In this document: positions 17,678-26,824 of the stretch, in pieces
How positions within the stretch are numbered: the stretch's first letter is position 1
Layout of the letters: every line of letters begins with the position of its first letter
NCBI GenBank assembly: GCA_046074525.1
Contig: JBJTOK010000079.1
Location: 58,167 to 122,166, forward strand
Direction: 5' to 3'
From: JAHEZL01 sp046074525
GTDB lineage: Bacteria; Bacteroidota; Bacteroidia; Flavobacteriales_C; GCA-002722245
Length of the DNA stretch: 64,000 nt
The notes under the pieces: generated by a model
What the model was told of the DNA's origin: nothing
Seen by the model: the letters and a program-made list of their open reading frames with translations, nothing else
Databases searched by the model: none
Translations under genes and position numbers: made by a program

Positions 17678-18360
17678 TATTCGATATAAGGTTGTTCAAT
17701 TAAGTTGCTTCCTTTTTTGTCGGTACTCAGAAAACGCTCGCCTATTATTCGGAATCCAAATAGGCCCTTATAAAAATAATAACATGCATAAGGGTGTGTG
17801 GCCTTCTGCATAGCGGCGCTCGATTCAAACCAGCGGAATTCAGGATCATGAGGAAAAGCATTGTCTTCCAGCACATATATTAATCCGCCCGTGGTGGTAT
17901 AATCTTTATCCAGACCAAGAATTTGATACATTTCAATTTCGGGTTCTCCGTTTTTTGCAACGAAATTAAGTGTGAGTATGAGGGCAGTACCAAACACGCC
18001 AATACCAAAAAAGTTGTAGGCAAAGTACAATTGTTTTCCTACCATCAGGTGATCACCTTCATTGTTTTTTTTGCGCAGTTTCTTGAACCAGGAGAGTTGT
18101 GCAACCGCAGCGAGTCCGCCAATAGAAACGATGCTCAATAGAATCATCGTCCACGAAATTATAGTGATGGTGCGGAAAGCAAGGGTGATGATGGATCCGC
18201 CAAAGAAGAAGGCTAGGGTGAGGCTCAGCGACCAGTGCCAGGTGCTTTTTTGCTGCGTTTTGGGTGCTGCTACTTTTCTTGCTGTTACCGGTTCGGTGGT
18301 TCTGATAGCGGTGATTGGTCTGCGTGCGACGTTGCGGCGACGTTGTTGCGGAGTACTCAT
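17677..18360 (-). CDS. Small membrane protein of unknown function, upstream of the PrsW-type gene
   Basis: The 227-residue protein begins with a basic, proline- and threonine-rich cytoplasmic stretch (residues 1-38), followed by two helices (about 43-62 and 67-88), a short charged loop and a third helix near 118-136. A soluble C-terminal domain contains HPYACYYFYKG. I recognise no family. Its stop codon shares one base with the PrsW-type start, so the two are co-translated and this protein may be a partner or substrate of the protease. It is 12 bases downstream of ridA. Confidence 0.65.
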   Translation of the reverse strand: MSTPQQRRRNVARRPITAIRTTEPVTARKVAAPKTQQKSTWHWSLSLTLAFFFGGSIITLAFRTITIISWTMILLSIVSIGGLAAVAQLSWFKKLRKKNNEGDHLMVGKQLYFAYNFFGIGVFGTALILTLNFVAKNGEPEIEMYQILGLDKDYTTTGGLIYVLEDNAFPHDPEFRWFESSAAMQKATHPYACYYFYKGLFGFRIIGERFLSTDKKGSNLIEQPYIE

Positions 18361-18372
18361 GCGCGTTACATG

Positions 18373-18756
18373 TTAAAGGGCTGCAATTACAGATATTTCT
18401 ACGTTTACATCTTTAGGTAAGCGCGATACTTCAACCGTTTCACGGGCAGGAAAATTGTCTTTGAAATATGAGCCGTACACTTCATTCACCTTGCCAAAAT
18501 TATTCATGTCGGAAAGAAAAATAGATGTTTTCACCACGTTAGAAAAATCAGCACCCGCTTCTTTCAAAATAGCCTGCAGATTTTTCATTACCTGATGCGC
18601 TTCTTCTTCAATGCTCTTTGCTTCTATTGCAGAACTGGCAGGGTTAATAGCGATTTGACCGGAGATAAATAAAAGATTGTTAACTTTGACCGCCTGATTA
18701 TATGGACCAATTGGAGCAGGTGCGTTTTTAGTGTTGATGATGGTTTTTGAGCTCAT
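18373..18756 (-). CDS. ridA: RidA family enamine/imine deaminase
   Basis: The 127-residue product has the family signatures APAPIGPYNQAV and LFISGQIAINP, a C-terminal PARETVEVSRLPKD segment with the catalytic Arg105, and VEISVIAAL. RidA hydrolyses reactive 2-aminoacrylate and related enamines produced by PLP enzymes, protecting them from damage. It is a cytoplasmic trimer in the family. It is divergent from the GGCT-like gene and close to lptD, a pairing I recall from other Bacteroidota but cannot verify here. Confidence 0.95.
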   Translation of the reverse strand: MSSKTIINTKNAPAPIGPYNQAVKVNNLLFISGQIAINPASSAIEAKSIEEEAHQVMKNLQAILKEAGADFSNVVKTSIFLSDMNNFGKVNEVYGSYFKDNFPARETVEVSRLPKDVNVEISVIAAL

Positions 18757-18790
18757 GTGAATTTTAGTTTAGATAGCTAATTTAAAAAAA

Positions 18791-19210
18791 ATGGAAGTAA
18801 CTTATCTTAAATATTTTGCCTACGGTTCCAACATGGGTTTAACGGCCCTCGACAGGATGGGAGTGCAATACAGAGAGGTACAACCTGCCGTGCTTAAAAA
18901 CTGGGAGTTGATTTTTAATATTCCCGAGAGGCAGTTTCCTGGCTTTGGTTACGCCAACGTTTTTAAAAAAGAAGCTGCTGAAGTAAAAGGGCTGCTGATG
19001 GAAATTCATCCTGATTCTATTGCCATCCTTGATGAATACGAAGTTTTTCCTGTAGATTATTTGAAGAAGAAGATAAGGGTTCAACTGAAAGATGGGAGCG
19101 AAGAGAGTTGCTTTATGTATGTTGGAAATCCTTTGGTTATTTCTTCTTCGCTGATGCCTATTCCCGAGCATTGGGCGATCATTGACCATGCGCATTGCGA
19201 GATGGTGTAG
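18791..19210 (+). CDS. Gamma-glutamylcyclotransferase-like (AIG2/GGCT fold) protein
   Basis: The 139-residue protein has the GGCT substrate-binding motif YFAYGSNM (residues 8-15) and a LDEYEVFPVDY segment, whose Glu84 corresponds to the catalytic glutamate of the family. Members release 5-oxoproline from gamma-glutamyl amines or peptides; many bacterial members have unknown substrates. The gene is single and plus-strand, convergent with lptD, and separated from it by a stem-loop. Confidence 0.85.
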   Translation: MEVTYLKYFAYGSNMGLTALDRMGVQYREVQPAVLKNWELIFNIPERQFPGFGYANVFKKEAAEVKGLLMEIHPDSIAILDEYEVFPVDYLKKKIRVQLKDGSEESCFMYVGNPLVISSSLMPIPEHWAIIDHAHCEMV

Positions 19211-19213
19211 ATT

Positions 19214-19261
19214 TTCCCACAGATTTCACAGATCAGTGAAAATCTGTGAAATCTTTGGGAA
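19214..19261. terminator. Bidirectional stem-loop between the GGCT-like gene and lptD
   Basis: Arms 19214-19233 and 19242-19261 are complementary at 19 of 20 positions around an 8-base loop. The sequence (ATTTCACAGAT type) resembles a repeat common between convergent Bacteroidota genes. There is no long T-tract, so efficiency is uncertain. Confidence 0.65.
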
Positions 19262-19263
19262 CC

Positions 19264-21744
19264 TTAAAACGAATTCCAAGCTTCCTGCTTCACGTATTTA
19301 ACATCGCGCAGCAAACTGGCTTTTGGCTGCAGTGTGAAAGCATAGCTCTGGTACGGACCGAAAGGCACCCACACAAAGCGCATTTCCCAGCAATGTAAAT
19401 CACGCGTGATGGTAAAAGTAGTGAGTGACATATCACCCTTTTGTAAATCGTAACCAGTGGTGTAAGCAATTCTCCATTTTTGGGTGAGCTGCACTGAGCC
19501 GCTGATCTGAACAGTTTGTGTGATGCTGGGCGCTTTCCCAGCTGCAGTTTCAGTATAGCGGAAAGTGTAATTGAGATTGGCGTCAACAGGAATATTGATG
19601 AATAAGGCTTTCTTTTTTTTGTTGGCCCTGGTGAGGCTCAATGAAGCAGTGGCCGATCCTGTAGTAAGGTGTACCAGCTGTTTGCTGGTACTGTAAAGGA
19701 AAACATTTTCTTTTTGTCCCAAACTGTTTGTTCGGTAAGGAGAAAGTACACTCGTTACGTTGATATTGATGAGTTTGAAGGCTTCTGTAGTAAATAAAAC
19801 ATTGAAGTCGCTCCACTTGAATTGTGTTGCAAGGAAATTGTAAGAGCCACTAATGCTAAGGTTTTTAATGAGTCGGTCGGTAACCATGGTGTCTCTCCCG
19901 TCAACTTTTCGGAAGAATTTCCCGTCCCAGCTATTGTCGATGTTGAAATTGATTTGAGCCGATTTCCCTGTGCTTGGCGCGCCATACAATGAATTTTGGT
20001 AGATGGAGTAGTTGTGTATAACGCCAGTAGTAGGATGAGCCACCGATTGCATAATAGAGGGATCCGTAATGTCGATGCTTTTGGACGCTGTGATATTAGG
20101 TTTCATTGTCCATCTTGTGGATTGCACCCATGGATTTTTAATAGGAGTAAAGATGGCAAAAATCTGGGTGTTGATACCGATACCACCAACCTGTAAACTT
20201 CGTTCACCACTAAGTTCGCTGATAATGGTGGTGTCGAGTCGCTCTCCATCATATGCCTTTTCAATATGACTCAGGTAAGTATATTCATTGTAAGTAATAC
20301 TCGGGAGACTAACATTGATATAGCGTATGGGTTTCCAGCTTTCAGAAACACCAATACTTACCGTGGTTCTCAATCCGTTTTGCATTTTGTTTAAGTCGTA
20401 ACCATTGAACAACAGGTAATCTTTGGTTGCGATTCTGTTGCCCACATCGAAATCGGCTTTGGCTGATAAGCCTTTCAATATACCTATATTCCTGAATTTC
20501 GCACTTTTGAATGGAAGCCATGGTTGCATCCTGGCCGTGATGGAAGGGAGGTTGATGGTCACATCATTGGTGATGACATTCTGGTTGTGGTTAAGAGCCG
20601 TAGTTAATCTCCATGGTCCGGCCAGATGCGAAATAGAGATAGACGAATTGTAATTGTTATTGAGGATCTGGTTGGTGGAATTGTTGGCGATCAGGGTATT
20701 CTGGAAAGACTTGCTGCTACCGAAATTCACGTTGGCATTGAAAGTGAAGTTGGGATTGGCCTTATTGTCCATATTGTGATTCCAGCTGAAGGAAAAATCC
20801 TTTCTTTTTGACGAGCCGAACAGGTCGGGATCACCATTTTGTGTCATGGTGTAATTGAATTTCAAACCGCCCGAAAACTTGTACTTCAGTTTGTAATTGA
20901 TCTCATTTCGTGCCGCCCAGTTTCCTTTCGAATAAATATCTCCGCGGATGGTGTAGTTCATATAATCGTTGATGGCCCATTGGAAACCGCCGTTGTTGAG
21001 GAAAAATCCTTGTGACGGATGTTCGCCGTAACCCGGAATCAGCACACCTGATGCATGTTGTGTGTTATTAGGAAAAATCCCGAAAGGCAGCATAATAGGG
21101 GTAGGGATATCAAGGATCACGAGGTTCATCGGACCGGTGATGATCTTGTCGTTTTGTATCATTTTGATCTTGGTCGCATTGAAATAGAAGTGGGGGTGGG
21201 GGGCTGAGCAGGTGGAGTATTTACCGCCGCTGATGAAAACTTCATTGTTGGGCAGTCGTTTGATGGCCTCGCCGTGAATGTAGCCTTCACCCTGCTGGGT
21301 GACCACGTCGACGATCTTTCCTTTTTGCGACTTGAAATTGTAGCTGATGCGGTTGGATTCGAAAGAGGTTCCTCCATCAGAAAAGGTCGCCTTTTCGGTA
21401 AAGTTGCCTTTTTCGTCGCGTTTGCCGTAGGCATGGACTTCGTTTTTGGCCATATCAATCCATATATAATCGGCCTTCAAGGTCACCTGACCGTATTCTA
21501 CCTTTGCTTCGCCATACAAATGGACCACTCGTGTGTCATTATCTACGTCAAAGGAATCAGTGGCCGAGTATTTGATGTCATTATCGAAGCCCGACTTTGA
21601 TTTTTTCAAAACCACAGTGTTAGTATCTCGTGAGGTGGTAATGGTAGAATCGCCCGTAAAATCATAGGTAGAGGCATTTAACACATCTGTTAAAAACATG
21701 AAAAAGCCAACTATAATTAATATGCGGAAATCTTTACTCTCCAA
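19264..21744 (-). CDS. lptD: LPS-assembly outer membrane protein LptD
   Basis: The 826-residue protein fits the Bacteroidota LptD/OstA family. A hydrophobic N-terminal segment near residues 8-24 (LIIVGFFMFLTDVLNAS) acts as signal sequence. An OstA-like beta-jellyroll follows (about residues 60-190, with VVHLYGEAKVEYGQVTLKAD), then a long beta-barrel of alternating aromatic strands. LptD inserts lipopolysaccharide into the outer leaflet. It is divergent from a cell-wall amidase and MCE gene run, giving an envelope neighbourhood. Other Lpt genes are not in the window. Confidence 0.88.
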   Translation of the reverse strand: MESKDFRILIIVGFFMFLTDVLNASTYDFTGDSTITTSRDTNTVVLKKSKSGFDNDIKYSATDSFDVDNDTRVVHLYGEAKVEYGQVTLKADYIWIDMAKNEVHAYGKRDEKGNFTEKATFSDGGTSFESNRISYNFKSQKGKIVDVVTQQGEGYIHGEAIKRLPNNEVFISGGKYSTCSAPHPHFYFNATKIKMIQNDKIITGPMNLVILDIPTPIMLPFGIFPNNTQHASGVLIPGYGEHPSQGFFLNNGGFQWAINDYMNYTIRGDIYSKGNWAARNEINYKLKYKFSGGLKFNYTMTQNGDPDLFGSSKRKDFSFSWNHNMDNKANPNFTFNANVNFGSSKSFQNTLIANNSTNQILNNNYNSSISISHLAGPWRLTTALNHNQNVITNDVTINLPSITARMQPWLPFKSAKFRNIGILKGLSAKADFDVGNRIATKDYLLFNGYDLNKMQNGLRTTVSIGVSESWKPIRYINVSLPSITYNEYTYLSHIEKAYDGERLDTTIISELSGERSLQVGGIGINTQIFAIFTPIKNPWVQSTRWTMKPNITASKSIDITDPSIMQSVAHPTTGVIHNYSIYQNSLYGAPSTGKSAQINFNIDNSWDGKFFRKVDGRDTMVTDRLIKNLSISGSYNFLATQFKWSDFNVLFTTEAFKLININVTSVLSPYRTNSLGQKENVFLYSTSKQLVHLTTGSATASLSLTRANKKKKALFINIPVDANLNYTFRYTETAAGKAPSITQTVQISGSVQLTQKWRIAYTTGYDLQKGDMSLTTFTITRDLHCWEMRFVWVPFGPYQSYAFTLQPKASLLRDVKYVKQEAWNSF

Positions 21745-21763
21745 TTCGATAATACTATTTTTG
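21733..21763 (+). promoter_or_regulatory. Candidate promoter of the amidase operon
   Basis: TTTA (21733-21736), a 19-base spacer and TATTTTTG (21756-21763) fit the Bacteroidota promoter pattern with one mismatch at -33. The amidase start is 47 bases downstream. It partly overlaps the first codons of lptD on the other strand. Confidence 0.45.
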
Positions 21764-21810
21764 TCTAAAGACGGTTTTATATTGAAAAAGCTGTCAAAGC
21801 TACGGAAAAA

Positions 21811-23055
21811 ATGAAGTTTTCGGGAAATAATAAATATCCAGTTTTCCTCGGGGTGGCAGTGCTATTGCTGGCCCTTGTATTTTTTACAGGGAGCACTAAG
21901 CACGTGCCCTTGCAAGGAAACGGTTACCGTATTAAAACTGTTGTGATTGATGCGGGGCATGGTGGGACAGATCCCGGCTGCCTTGGAACAAAAATTAACG
22001 AAAAGGCTGTGGCTCTGGGTATTGCGCTTAAGCTTGGGAAGTATATCCAAGAAAACTTTAAAGATGTTAAAGTCCTTTACACCCGCTCTACCGATACCTT
22101 TATTCCGCTTTACCAGAGAGCTGAGATAGCCAACATTGCCAAGGCCGATCTTTTTATTAGTATTCACGCCAATTCCAATCCTTCCAAAGTCCCTTATGGC
22201 ACCGAAACGTACGTGATGGGGGTGGAGAAATACGTAGCCAATAACCTGGATATCGTGGAGCGTGAGAATTCTGTAATTTACCTGGAGAAGGATCATGAGA
22301 AGCATTATGAGAAAATTGATGTGGAGGATCCGGTAATAGCCAGGATGAGTGCTTCTGCCTTGCAAAAGGAAAAGCAGGACCAGAGTTTGAATCTCGCCGG
22401 GAAAATCCAGCATCAGTTTGAAACCCGGCTCAAATTATACAACCGGGGGGTGAAGCAGCGTATTCTTTTTGTGATGTACAAAACCTCCATGCCTAGCGTG
22501 TTGGTGGAAACAGGTTTCTTGTCGAACCTGGAAGATGAAAAATACCTTGCGTCTGAAAAGGGGCAATCTTATATAGCTTCGGCAATCTATCGTGCTTTTA
22601 AGTTATACAAGATGCAGGCTGAGGGAAGCACTGCAGCCGAGATGAAATATGCTGAGGAAGCAGATTTCTCAAAACAGAGCAAAGCTATCAGTGGTTTGAA
22701 GGATACAGTGATTATTCCATCTGATGCTCATGGTGACCATAAAGATACGATAGCCAAAAAAACACCTGAGCTTCCTAAGGGCGAACCCGATTTGATCTAT
22801 AAGGTGCAGCTCACTTCATCAAGTAAGAAAATTGAATTAACTTCACCTAAGTTTAAAGGTTTTGAGGACATTAGCTTTTATGAAAGTGAAGGAACTTTTA
22901 AGTATGTTTACGGAAAGGCGAAGTCGATGGAGGAGGCTGTGAAGCTGCAAAACAAGGCGAAAGAAGGCGGCTATGCCGATGCTTTCATTGTAGCGTTTTA
23001 CAAGGGGGAAAGGATATCGATGAAGAAGGCTAAAGAACTTTTGGGAAATAAATAA
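21811..23055 (+). CDS. N-acetylmuramoyl-L-alanine amidase with SPOR-like C-terminus
   Basis: The 414-residue protein has an N-terminal membrane anchor or signal segment (residues 10-28) and an Amidase_3 domain with VIDAGHGGTDPG (zinc ligand His50), LFISIHANSN and LVETGFLSN, the Zn-binding and catalytic motifs. It cleaves the amide between MurNAc and the stem peptide during cell separation or recycling. Residues 325-414 (from YKVQLTSSSKKIEL to YADAFIVAFYKGERI) look like a SPOR-type domain, which binds denuded septal glycan. It heads the plus-strand run leading to the MCE and Fe-S genes. Confidence 0.9.
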   Translation: MKFSGNNKYPVFLGVAVLLLALVFFTGSTKHVPLQGNGYRIKTVVIDAGHGGTDPGCLGTKINEKAVALGIALKLGKYIQENFKDVKVLYTRSTDTFIPLYQRAEIANIAKADLFISIHANSNPSKVPYGTETYVMGVEKYVANNLDIVERENSVIYLEKDHEKHYEKIDVEDPVIARMSASALQKEKQDQSLNLAGKIQHQFETRLKLYNRGVKQRILFVMYKTSMPSVLVETGFLSNLEDEKYLASEKGQSYIASAIYRAFKLYKMQAEGSTAAEMKYAEEADFSKQSKAISGLKDTVIIPSDAHGDHKDTIAKKTPELPKGEPDLIYKVQLTSSSKKIELTSPKFKGFEDISFYESEGTFKYVYGKAKSMEEAVKLQNKAKEGGYADAFIVAFYKGERISMKKAKELLGNK

Positions 23056-23070
23056 CGAAATAAATAGAAG

Positions 23071-24126
23071 GTGAAGAAAGAATTGAAAATCGGAATTATT
23101 GTAGTGCTTATTCTGGCCTTTGCCTACTGGGGATTTACCTTTTTGAAAGGATTTGATCTCTTCTCAAAGGAAGCGATTTACCATGCCAAATACGATAATA
23201 TTCAGGGGTTAGAAGTCTCCAATCCGGTGAAATACCATGGCTTGAAAGTGGGGCAGGTAAGTGCCATTGAACTGGCGAAGGGCAATGCCGGCGGACCTGG
23301 GGCAATAGTAGTGACCTTCGTTATCAGTAATAAGGATATCAAGATTACCGACAAAACCATTGCACGTATCATCAGCTCCGATTTGTTGGGTTCTCGAGCT
23401 ATTAATCTTGAACATCTCGATAGCGGAAATGTAGTTGATCCCGGGACCTTTGTGATGGGGGGTATTGAAAAAGATTTGCAGGCACAGGTGGCCGAAGAAA
23501 TTCTTCCTCTGAAGCAAAGCGCCCAGAAACTTATTGAGAGTGTTGAACAGCTCGTTGGTTCTTTCAAGGCTGTTATGAATGAGGACACCAAGAATAACCT
23601 CATCGAAGCTTTCGCAACTATCCCTAACACCATCAAAAACCTGCAGAACGCGGCCAACACCATTGATACTACTATTGAAGGTTCTACCGATAAAATCCAC
23701 GCTATTTTATCTAATGTATTGTCGATTTCAACCAACCTTAAAGAAAGTAATAGCAAAATCCAATCTATCATCAATAATCTTGATGTGATGACGGATTCAC
23801 TCGCGAAGGCCAATGTTACCCAAACCATTGCATTGGTGAATGAAACCATGAGGAAGACCAATGATATTCTGGAAAAAATCAATTCCGGCAAAGGAACTGT
23901 CGGTAAGCTCATCAACGATGAGAAACTTTACAATGAGTTGATCCTTACCGATGCGCGACTCAACCTGCTCATCATGGATATTCAGGAAAATCCGCAAAGA
24001 TACATCAACCTGTCGCTGGTGGATTTCCGCGGTCATAAAGACAAATTCAAGCCGGATTCTGCTTATATCCGCCAGATTATCGAACACGATACGACTTTGT
24101 ACAAACAAATGTGTCCTCCTAAATAA
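23071..24126 (+). CDS. MCE/MlaD family lipid transport protein
   Basis: The 351-residue protein starts at GTG, 15 bases after the amidase, and has one N-terminal membrane helix (residues 6-24), then a single MCE domain at about 40-120 (NIQGLEVSNPVKYHGLKVGQV). The rest is a long helical region with repeated heptad-like segments (about 150-290), a typical MlaD/PqiB tail. MCE proteins bind or channel lipids between membranes with an MlaEF ABC transporter. No permease or ATPase gene is adjacent, so its partners must be encoded elsewhere. Confidence 0.88.
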   Translation: MKKELKIGIIVVLILAFAYWGFTFLKGFDLFSKEAIYHAKYDNIQGLEVSNPVKYHGLKVGQVSAIELAKGNAGGPGAIVVTFVISNKDIKITDKTIARIISSDLLGSRAINLEHLDSGNVVDPGTFVMGGIEKDLQAQVAEEILPLKQSAQKLIESVEQLVGSFKAVMNEDTKNNLIEAFATIPNTIKNLQNAANTIDTTIEGSTDKIHAILSNVLSISTNLKESNSKIQSIINNLDVMTDSLAKANVTQTIALVNETMRKTNDILEKINSGKGTVGKLINDEKLYNELILTDARLNLLIMDIQENPQRYINLSLVDFRGHKDKFKPDSAYIRQIIEHDTTLYKQMCPPK

Positions 24127-24132
24127 TTGCCT

Positions 24133-25446
24133 ATGCAGTACATACCTAATGTTTTATTTGCATTGTTGCTTGCAGCTACTACCGTATGGTTCATAATGCA
24201 GATAAAAAAAATCAGGAGGAATATTCTCCTGGGTCGCGATTTGGATCGAAGTGATAATCCGGGATTGCGTTGGAAAACCATGTTTATGGTGGCGCTCGGA
24301 CAATCGAAAATGGTAAAGCGTCCTGTTGCAGGTCTGCTTCACATCGTGGTATATGCTGGCTTTGTCATTATTAATATTGAAGTGATTGAAATCCTGATCG
24401 ACGGACTTTTTTCTACGCATCGCGTGCTGTCGTTCATGGGTGGCTTCTATGATTTTCTCATCGGTTCCTTTGAAATCCTTGCCATTGGTGTTTGGACAGC
24501 CTGCGTGATTTTCCTCATAAGAAGAAATGTGTTGAAACTGAAAAGATTCTGGCAAAGGGAAATGACTTCCTGGCCACGTTCGGATGCGAATATCATCCTG
24601 ACTACCGAGATCCTATTGATGACCGCTTTTCTTTTTATGAATGCAAGTGATGCCTTGCTGCAGGAAAGAATGGTGAATCATTACAGCACTGCAGGAGCTT
24701 TTCCGGTGTCGTCGTTTTTGCAGCCTTTGCTGGATGGGATGACTAATGACTCCCTTATTTTTGTTGAAAGATTTTGCTGGTGGTTCCACATCGTAGGTGT
24801 TTTTGCTTTCATTGTTTATCTGCCTATTTCAAAGCATTTCCATATCATGCTTGCTTTCCCGAATGTGTATTATTCTAACCTTGAGAAGAAAGGGAAGTTC
24901 AGCAATATTGAATCAGTAACCAACGAGGTGAAGCTGATGATGGATCCTTCGGCAACGCCGCCGCCTGCTGATGGGGCACCACAAACTTTTGGTGCAAAGG
25001 ATATTCAGGATTTGAGTTGGAAGAGCATTATGGACGGTTATACCTGCACCGAGTGTGGAAGATGCTCGGCTGTTTGTCCTGCCAACCAAACAGGTAAAAT
25101 GTTGTCGCCGCGCAAAATCATGATGGATGTTCGCGACAGGGCAGAAGAGGTAGGAAAAAATATTGATAAGTACGGCAAGGATCACAACGACGGAAAAACT
25201 TTGGTGTACGACTATATTACTCCTGAAGAGTTGTGGGCTTGCACTACCTGTAACGCCTGCGTTGAAGCTTGTCCGGTAAACAACGATCCGCTTGCCGTTA
25301 TTGTTGAGCTGCGCCGCTTTCTGGTAATGGAGAAGTCGGAAGCTCCAAAAGAGCTCAATAACATGTTTACCAATATCGAAAACAACGGAGCGCCTTGGCA
25401 GTTCCCAATGGCCGACCGTTTGAACTGGGCAAAAGAACAAGAGTAA
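24133..25446 (+). CDS. Membrane-anchored [4Fe-4S] electron transfer protein (HdrC/NarI-like fusion)
   Basis: The ATG at 24133 was preferred; an in-frame TTG 6 bases upstream directly abuts the MCE gene stop. The roughly 437-residue product has five or six helices in its first 260 residues, with His residues in LLHIVVYAGF and KHFHIMLAF that could ligate heme b as in NarI-type subunits. A soluble part follows with two ferredoxin motifs, CTECGRCSAVCP and CTTCNACVEACP. It likely passes electrons between quinone and the cysteine-rich protein encoded next. The physiological donor is unknown. Confidence 0.83.
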   Translation: MQYIPNVLFALLLAATTVWFIMQIKKIRRNILLGRDLDRSDNPGLRWKTMFMVALGQSKMVKRPVAGLLHIVVYAGFVIINIEVIEILIDGLFSTHRVLSFMGGFYDFLIGSFEILAIGVWTACVIFLIRRNVLKLKRFWQREMTSWPRSDANIILTTEILLMTAFLFMNASDALLQERMVNHYSTAGAFPVSSFLQPLLDGMTNDSLIFVERFCWWFHIVGVFAFIVYLPISKHFHIMLAFPNVYYSNLEKKGKFSNIESVTNEVKLMMDPSATPPPADGAPQTFGAKDIQDLSWKSIMDGYTCTECGRCSAVCPANQTGKMLSPRKIMMDVRDRAEEVGKNIDKYGKDHNDGKTLVYDYITPEELWACTTCNACVEACPVNNDPLAVIVELRRFLVMEKSEAPKELNNMFTNIENNGAPWQFPMADRLNWAKEQE

Positions 25447-25469
25447 TCACCAAATAAAAACATTCAGAT

Positions 25470-26258
25470 ATGTCGCAATTGATTGTTCCAACAATGGCCG
25501 AAATGACCGCCAAAGGTGAAGCTCCTGAAGTTTTATTTTGGGTAGGTTGCTCGGGAAGTTTTGATGACAGGGCAAAAAAAATCACCCGTGCCATGGCGCA
25601 GTTGCTCAACAAAGCCAATGTAAAATTTGCTGTGTTGGGTACCGAGGAAGCCTGCACAGGCGATCCTGCCAAGCGTGCAGGAAATGAATTCCTGTTCCAG
25701 ATGCAGGCTTTCACCAACATTCAGGTGCTGAATGCTTACAACGTTAAGAAAATTGTTACTACCTGTCCGCATTGCTTCAATACCCTTAAAAATGAATACC
25801 CTCAATTGGGCGGAAACTACAAGGTGATGCACCATACAGAGTTGCTGCAATTGTTGTTGAATGAAGGGAAATTGAAAGTGGAAGGTGGAAAATTCAAAGG
25901 CAAGAAAATCACTTATCATGATGCCTGCTACCTCGGAAGAGCCAACGATATTTATGAAGCGCCACGCGATTTAATTGCTAAACTCGATGCTGAATTTGTA
26001 GAATTAAAGCGTTCCCGATCCAACGGGTTGTGCTGTGGTGCCGGTGGCGCACAAATGTGGAAAGAGCCTGAAAACGGCGATAAGGACGTGAATATCGAGA
26101 GAACTGAAGATGTACTGGAAGTCAATCCTGCAATAGTTGCAACCGGTTGTCCGTATTGCAATACCATGATTACCGATGGTGTGAAAAACAAGGAAAAAGA
26201 AGGAAGCATTAAAGTTTTCGACCTCGCTGAACTCATTGCCCAGGCATCGAATTTGTAG
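25470..26258 (+). CDS. Cysteine-rich CCG-domain Fe-S oxidoreductase (HdrB/GlpC-like)
   Basis: The 262-residue soluble protein has two cysteine-rich CCG-type modules. The first has EACTGDPAKRAGNEFLF and TTCPHC; the second has HDACYLGR, LCCGAGGAQMW and TGCPYCNT. Such modules bind unusual Fe-S clusters in heterodisulfide reductase HdrB, GlpC and LutA. The gene is 23 bases after the membrane ferredoxin gene, which supports a two-subunit complex. In the first module the usual Cys pair is a single Cys, which is common in this subgroup. The substrate, perhaps a disulfide or an organic acid, is not known. Confidence 0.85.
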   Translation: MSQLIVPTMAEMTAKGEAPEVLFWVGCSGSFDDRAKKITRAMAQLLNKANVKFAVLGTEEACTGDPAKRAGNEFLFQMQAFTNIQVLNAYNVKKIVTTCPHCFNTLKNEYPQLGGNYKVMHHTELLQLLLNEGKLKVEGGKFKGKKITYHDACYLGRANDIYEAPRDLIAKLDAEFVELKRSRSNGLCCGAGGAQMWKEPENGDKDVNIERTEDVLEVNPAIVATGCPYCNTMITDGVKNKEKEGSIKVFDLAELIAQASNL

Positions 26259-26267
26259 AAAAAAAAT

Positions 26268-26768
26268 ATGAATCTCAACATCCAAAATACATTACCATCT
26301 TCTTCCCGTGTGTGGATTTACCAATCCAACAGGTTGCTTACAAATGAAGAAGCCGCAAAAGCGCAGGAGATCATCAATAATTTTCTTCCTAACTGGAAAT
26401 CGCATGGCAAGCAGCTGGAAGCAGCTATTGAACTCTATCATAATTTGTTTGTAGTGGTTTTTGCTGATGAAGCTGCTGAAGCGCCTTCAGGCTGTTCTAT
26501 TGATTCATCGGTGGGAATGATCAAGCAAATCCAATCGGCTTTGAATATCGATTTGTTTGACCGACTTGTAATTTCTTATGTGAAGGACGGACAGATTTCC
26601 CTCCGTAAAATGTTTCAATTTGAAGACATACTGAAGTCGGGTGCTGCTGATGAAAATACTTTGGTGTTCAATAATATGGTGGCTACCAAAGAACAATTGC
26701 TTTCTTCGTGGCTGGTGCCGGTTAAAGATAGCTGGCACAAGCAATTGCTGCCGAAGGTGAAAATTTAA
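26268..26768 (+). CDS. Conserved Bacteroidota protein often labelled ABC transporter ATPase
   Basis: The 166-residue protein has SSRVWIYQSNRLLTNEEA near its start, WKSHGKQLEAA in the middle, and GCSIDSSVGMIKQIQ, a pattern I recall from Bacteroidota proteins named ABC transporter ATPase. It has no Walker A, signature or Walker B motif, so that name is not supported. It is 9 bases after the CCG-domain gene and is probably co-transcribed with it. Function is unknown; the conserved Cys in GCSIDSS is a candidate active or metal site. Confidence 0.75.
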   Translation: MNLNIQNTLPSSSRVWIYQSNRLLTNEEAAKAQEIINNFLPNWKSHGKQLEAAIELYHNLFVVVFADEAAEAPSGCSIDSSVGMIKQIQSALNIDLFDRLVISYVKDGQISLRKMFQFEDILKSGAADENTLVFNNMVATKEQLLSSWLVPVKDSWHKQLLPKVKI

Positions 26769-26824
26769 ATCCCTCTTTTAATTTGCACCATATTTCTTTT
26801 TTTATCATTTTCACCGTGGATAAG

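Noticed and set aside
24133..26258. A methanogen-type heterodisulfide reductase
   Set aside because: The modules resemble HdrB and HdrC, but similar proteins with other substrates are common in Bacteroidota; no coenzyme M or B pathway is suggested.
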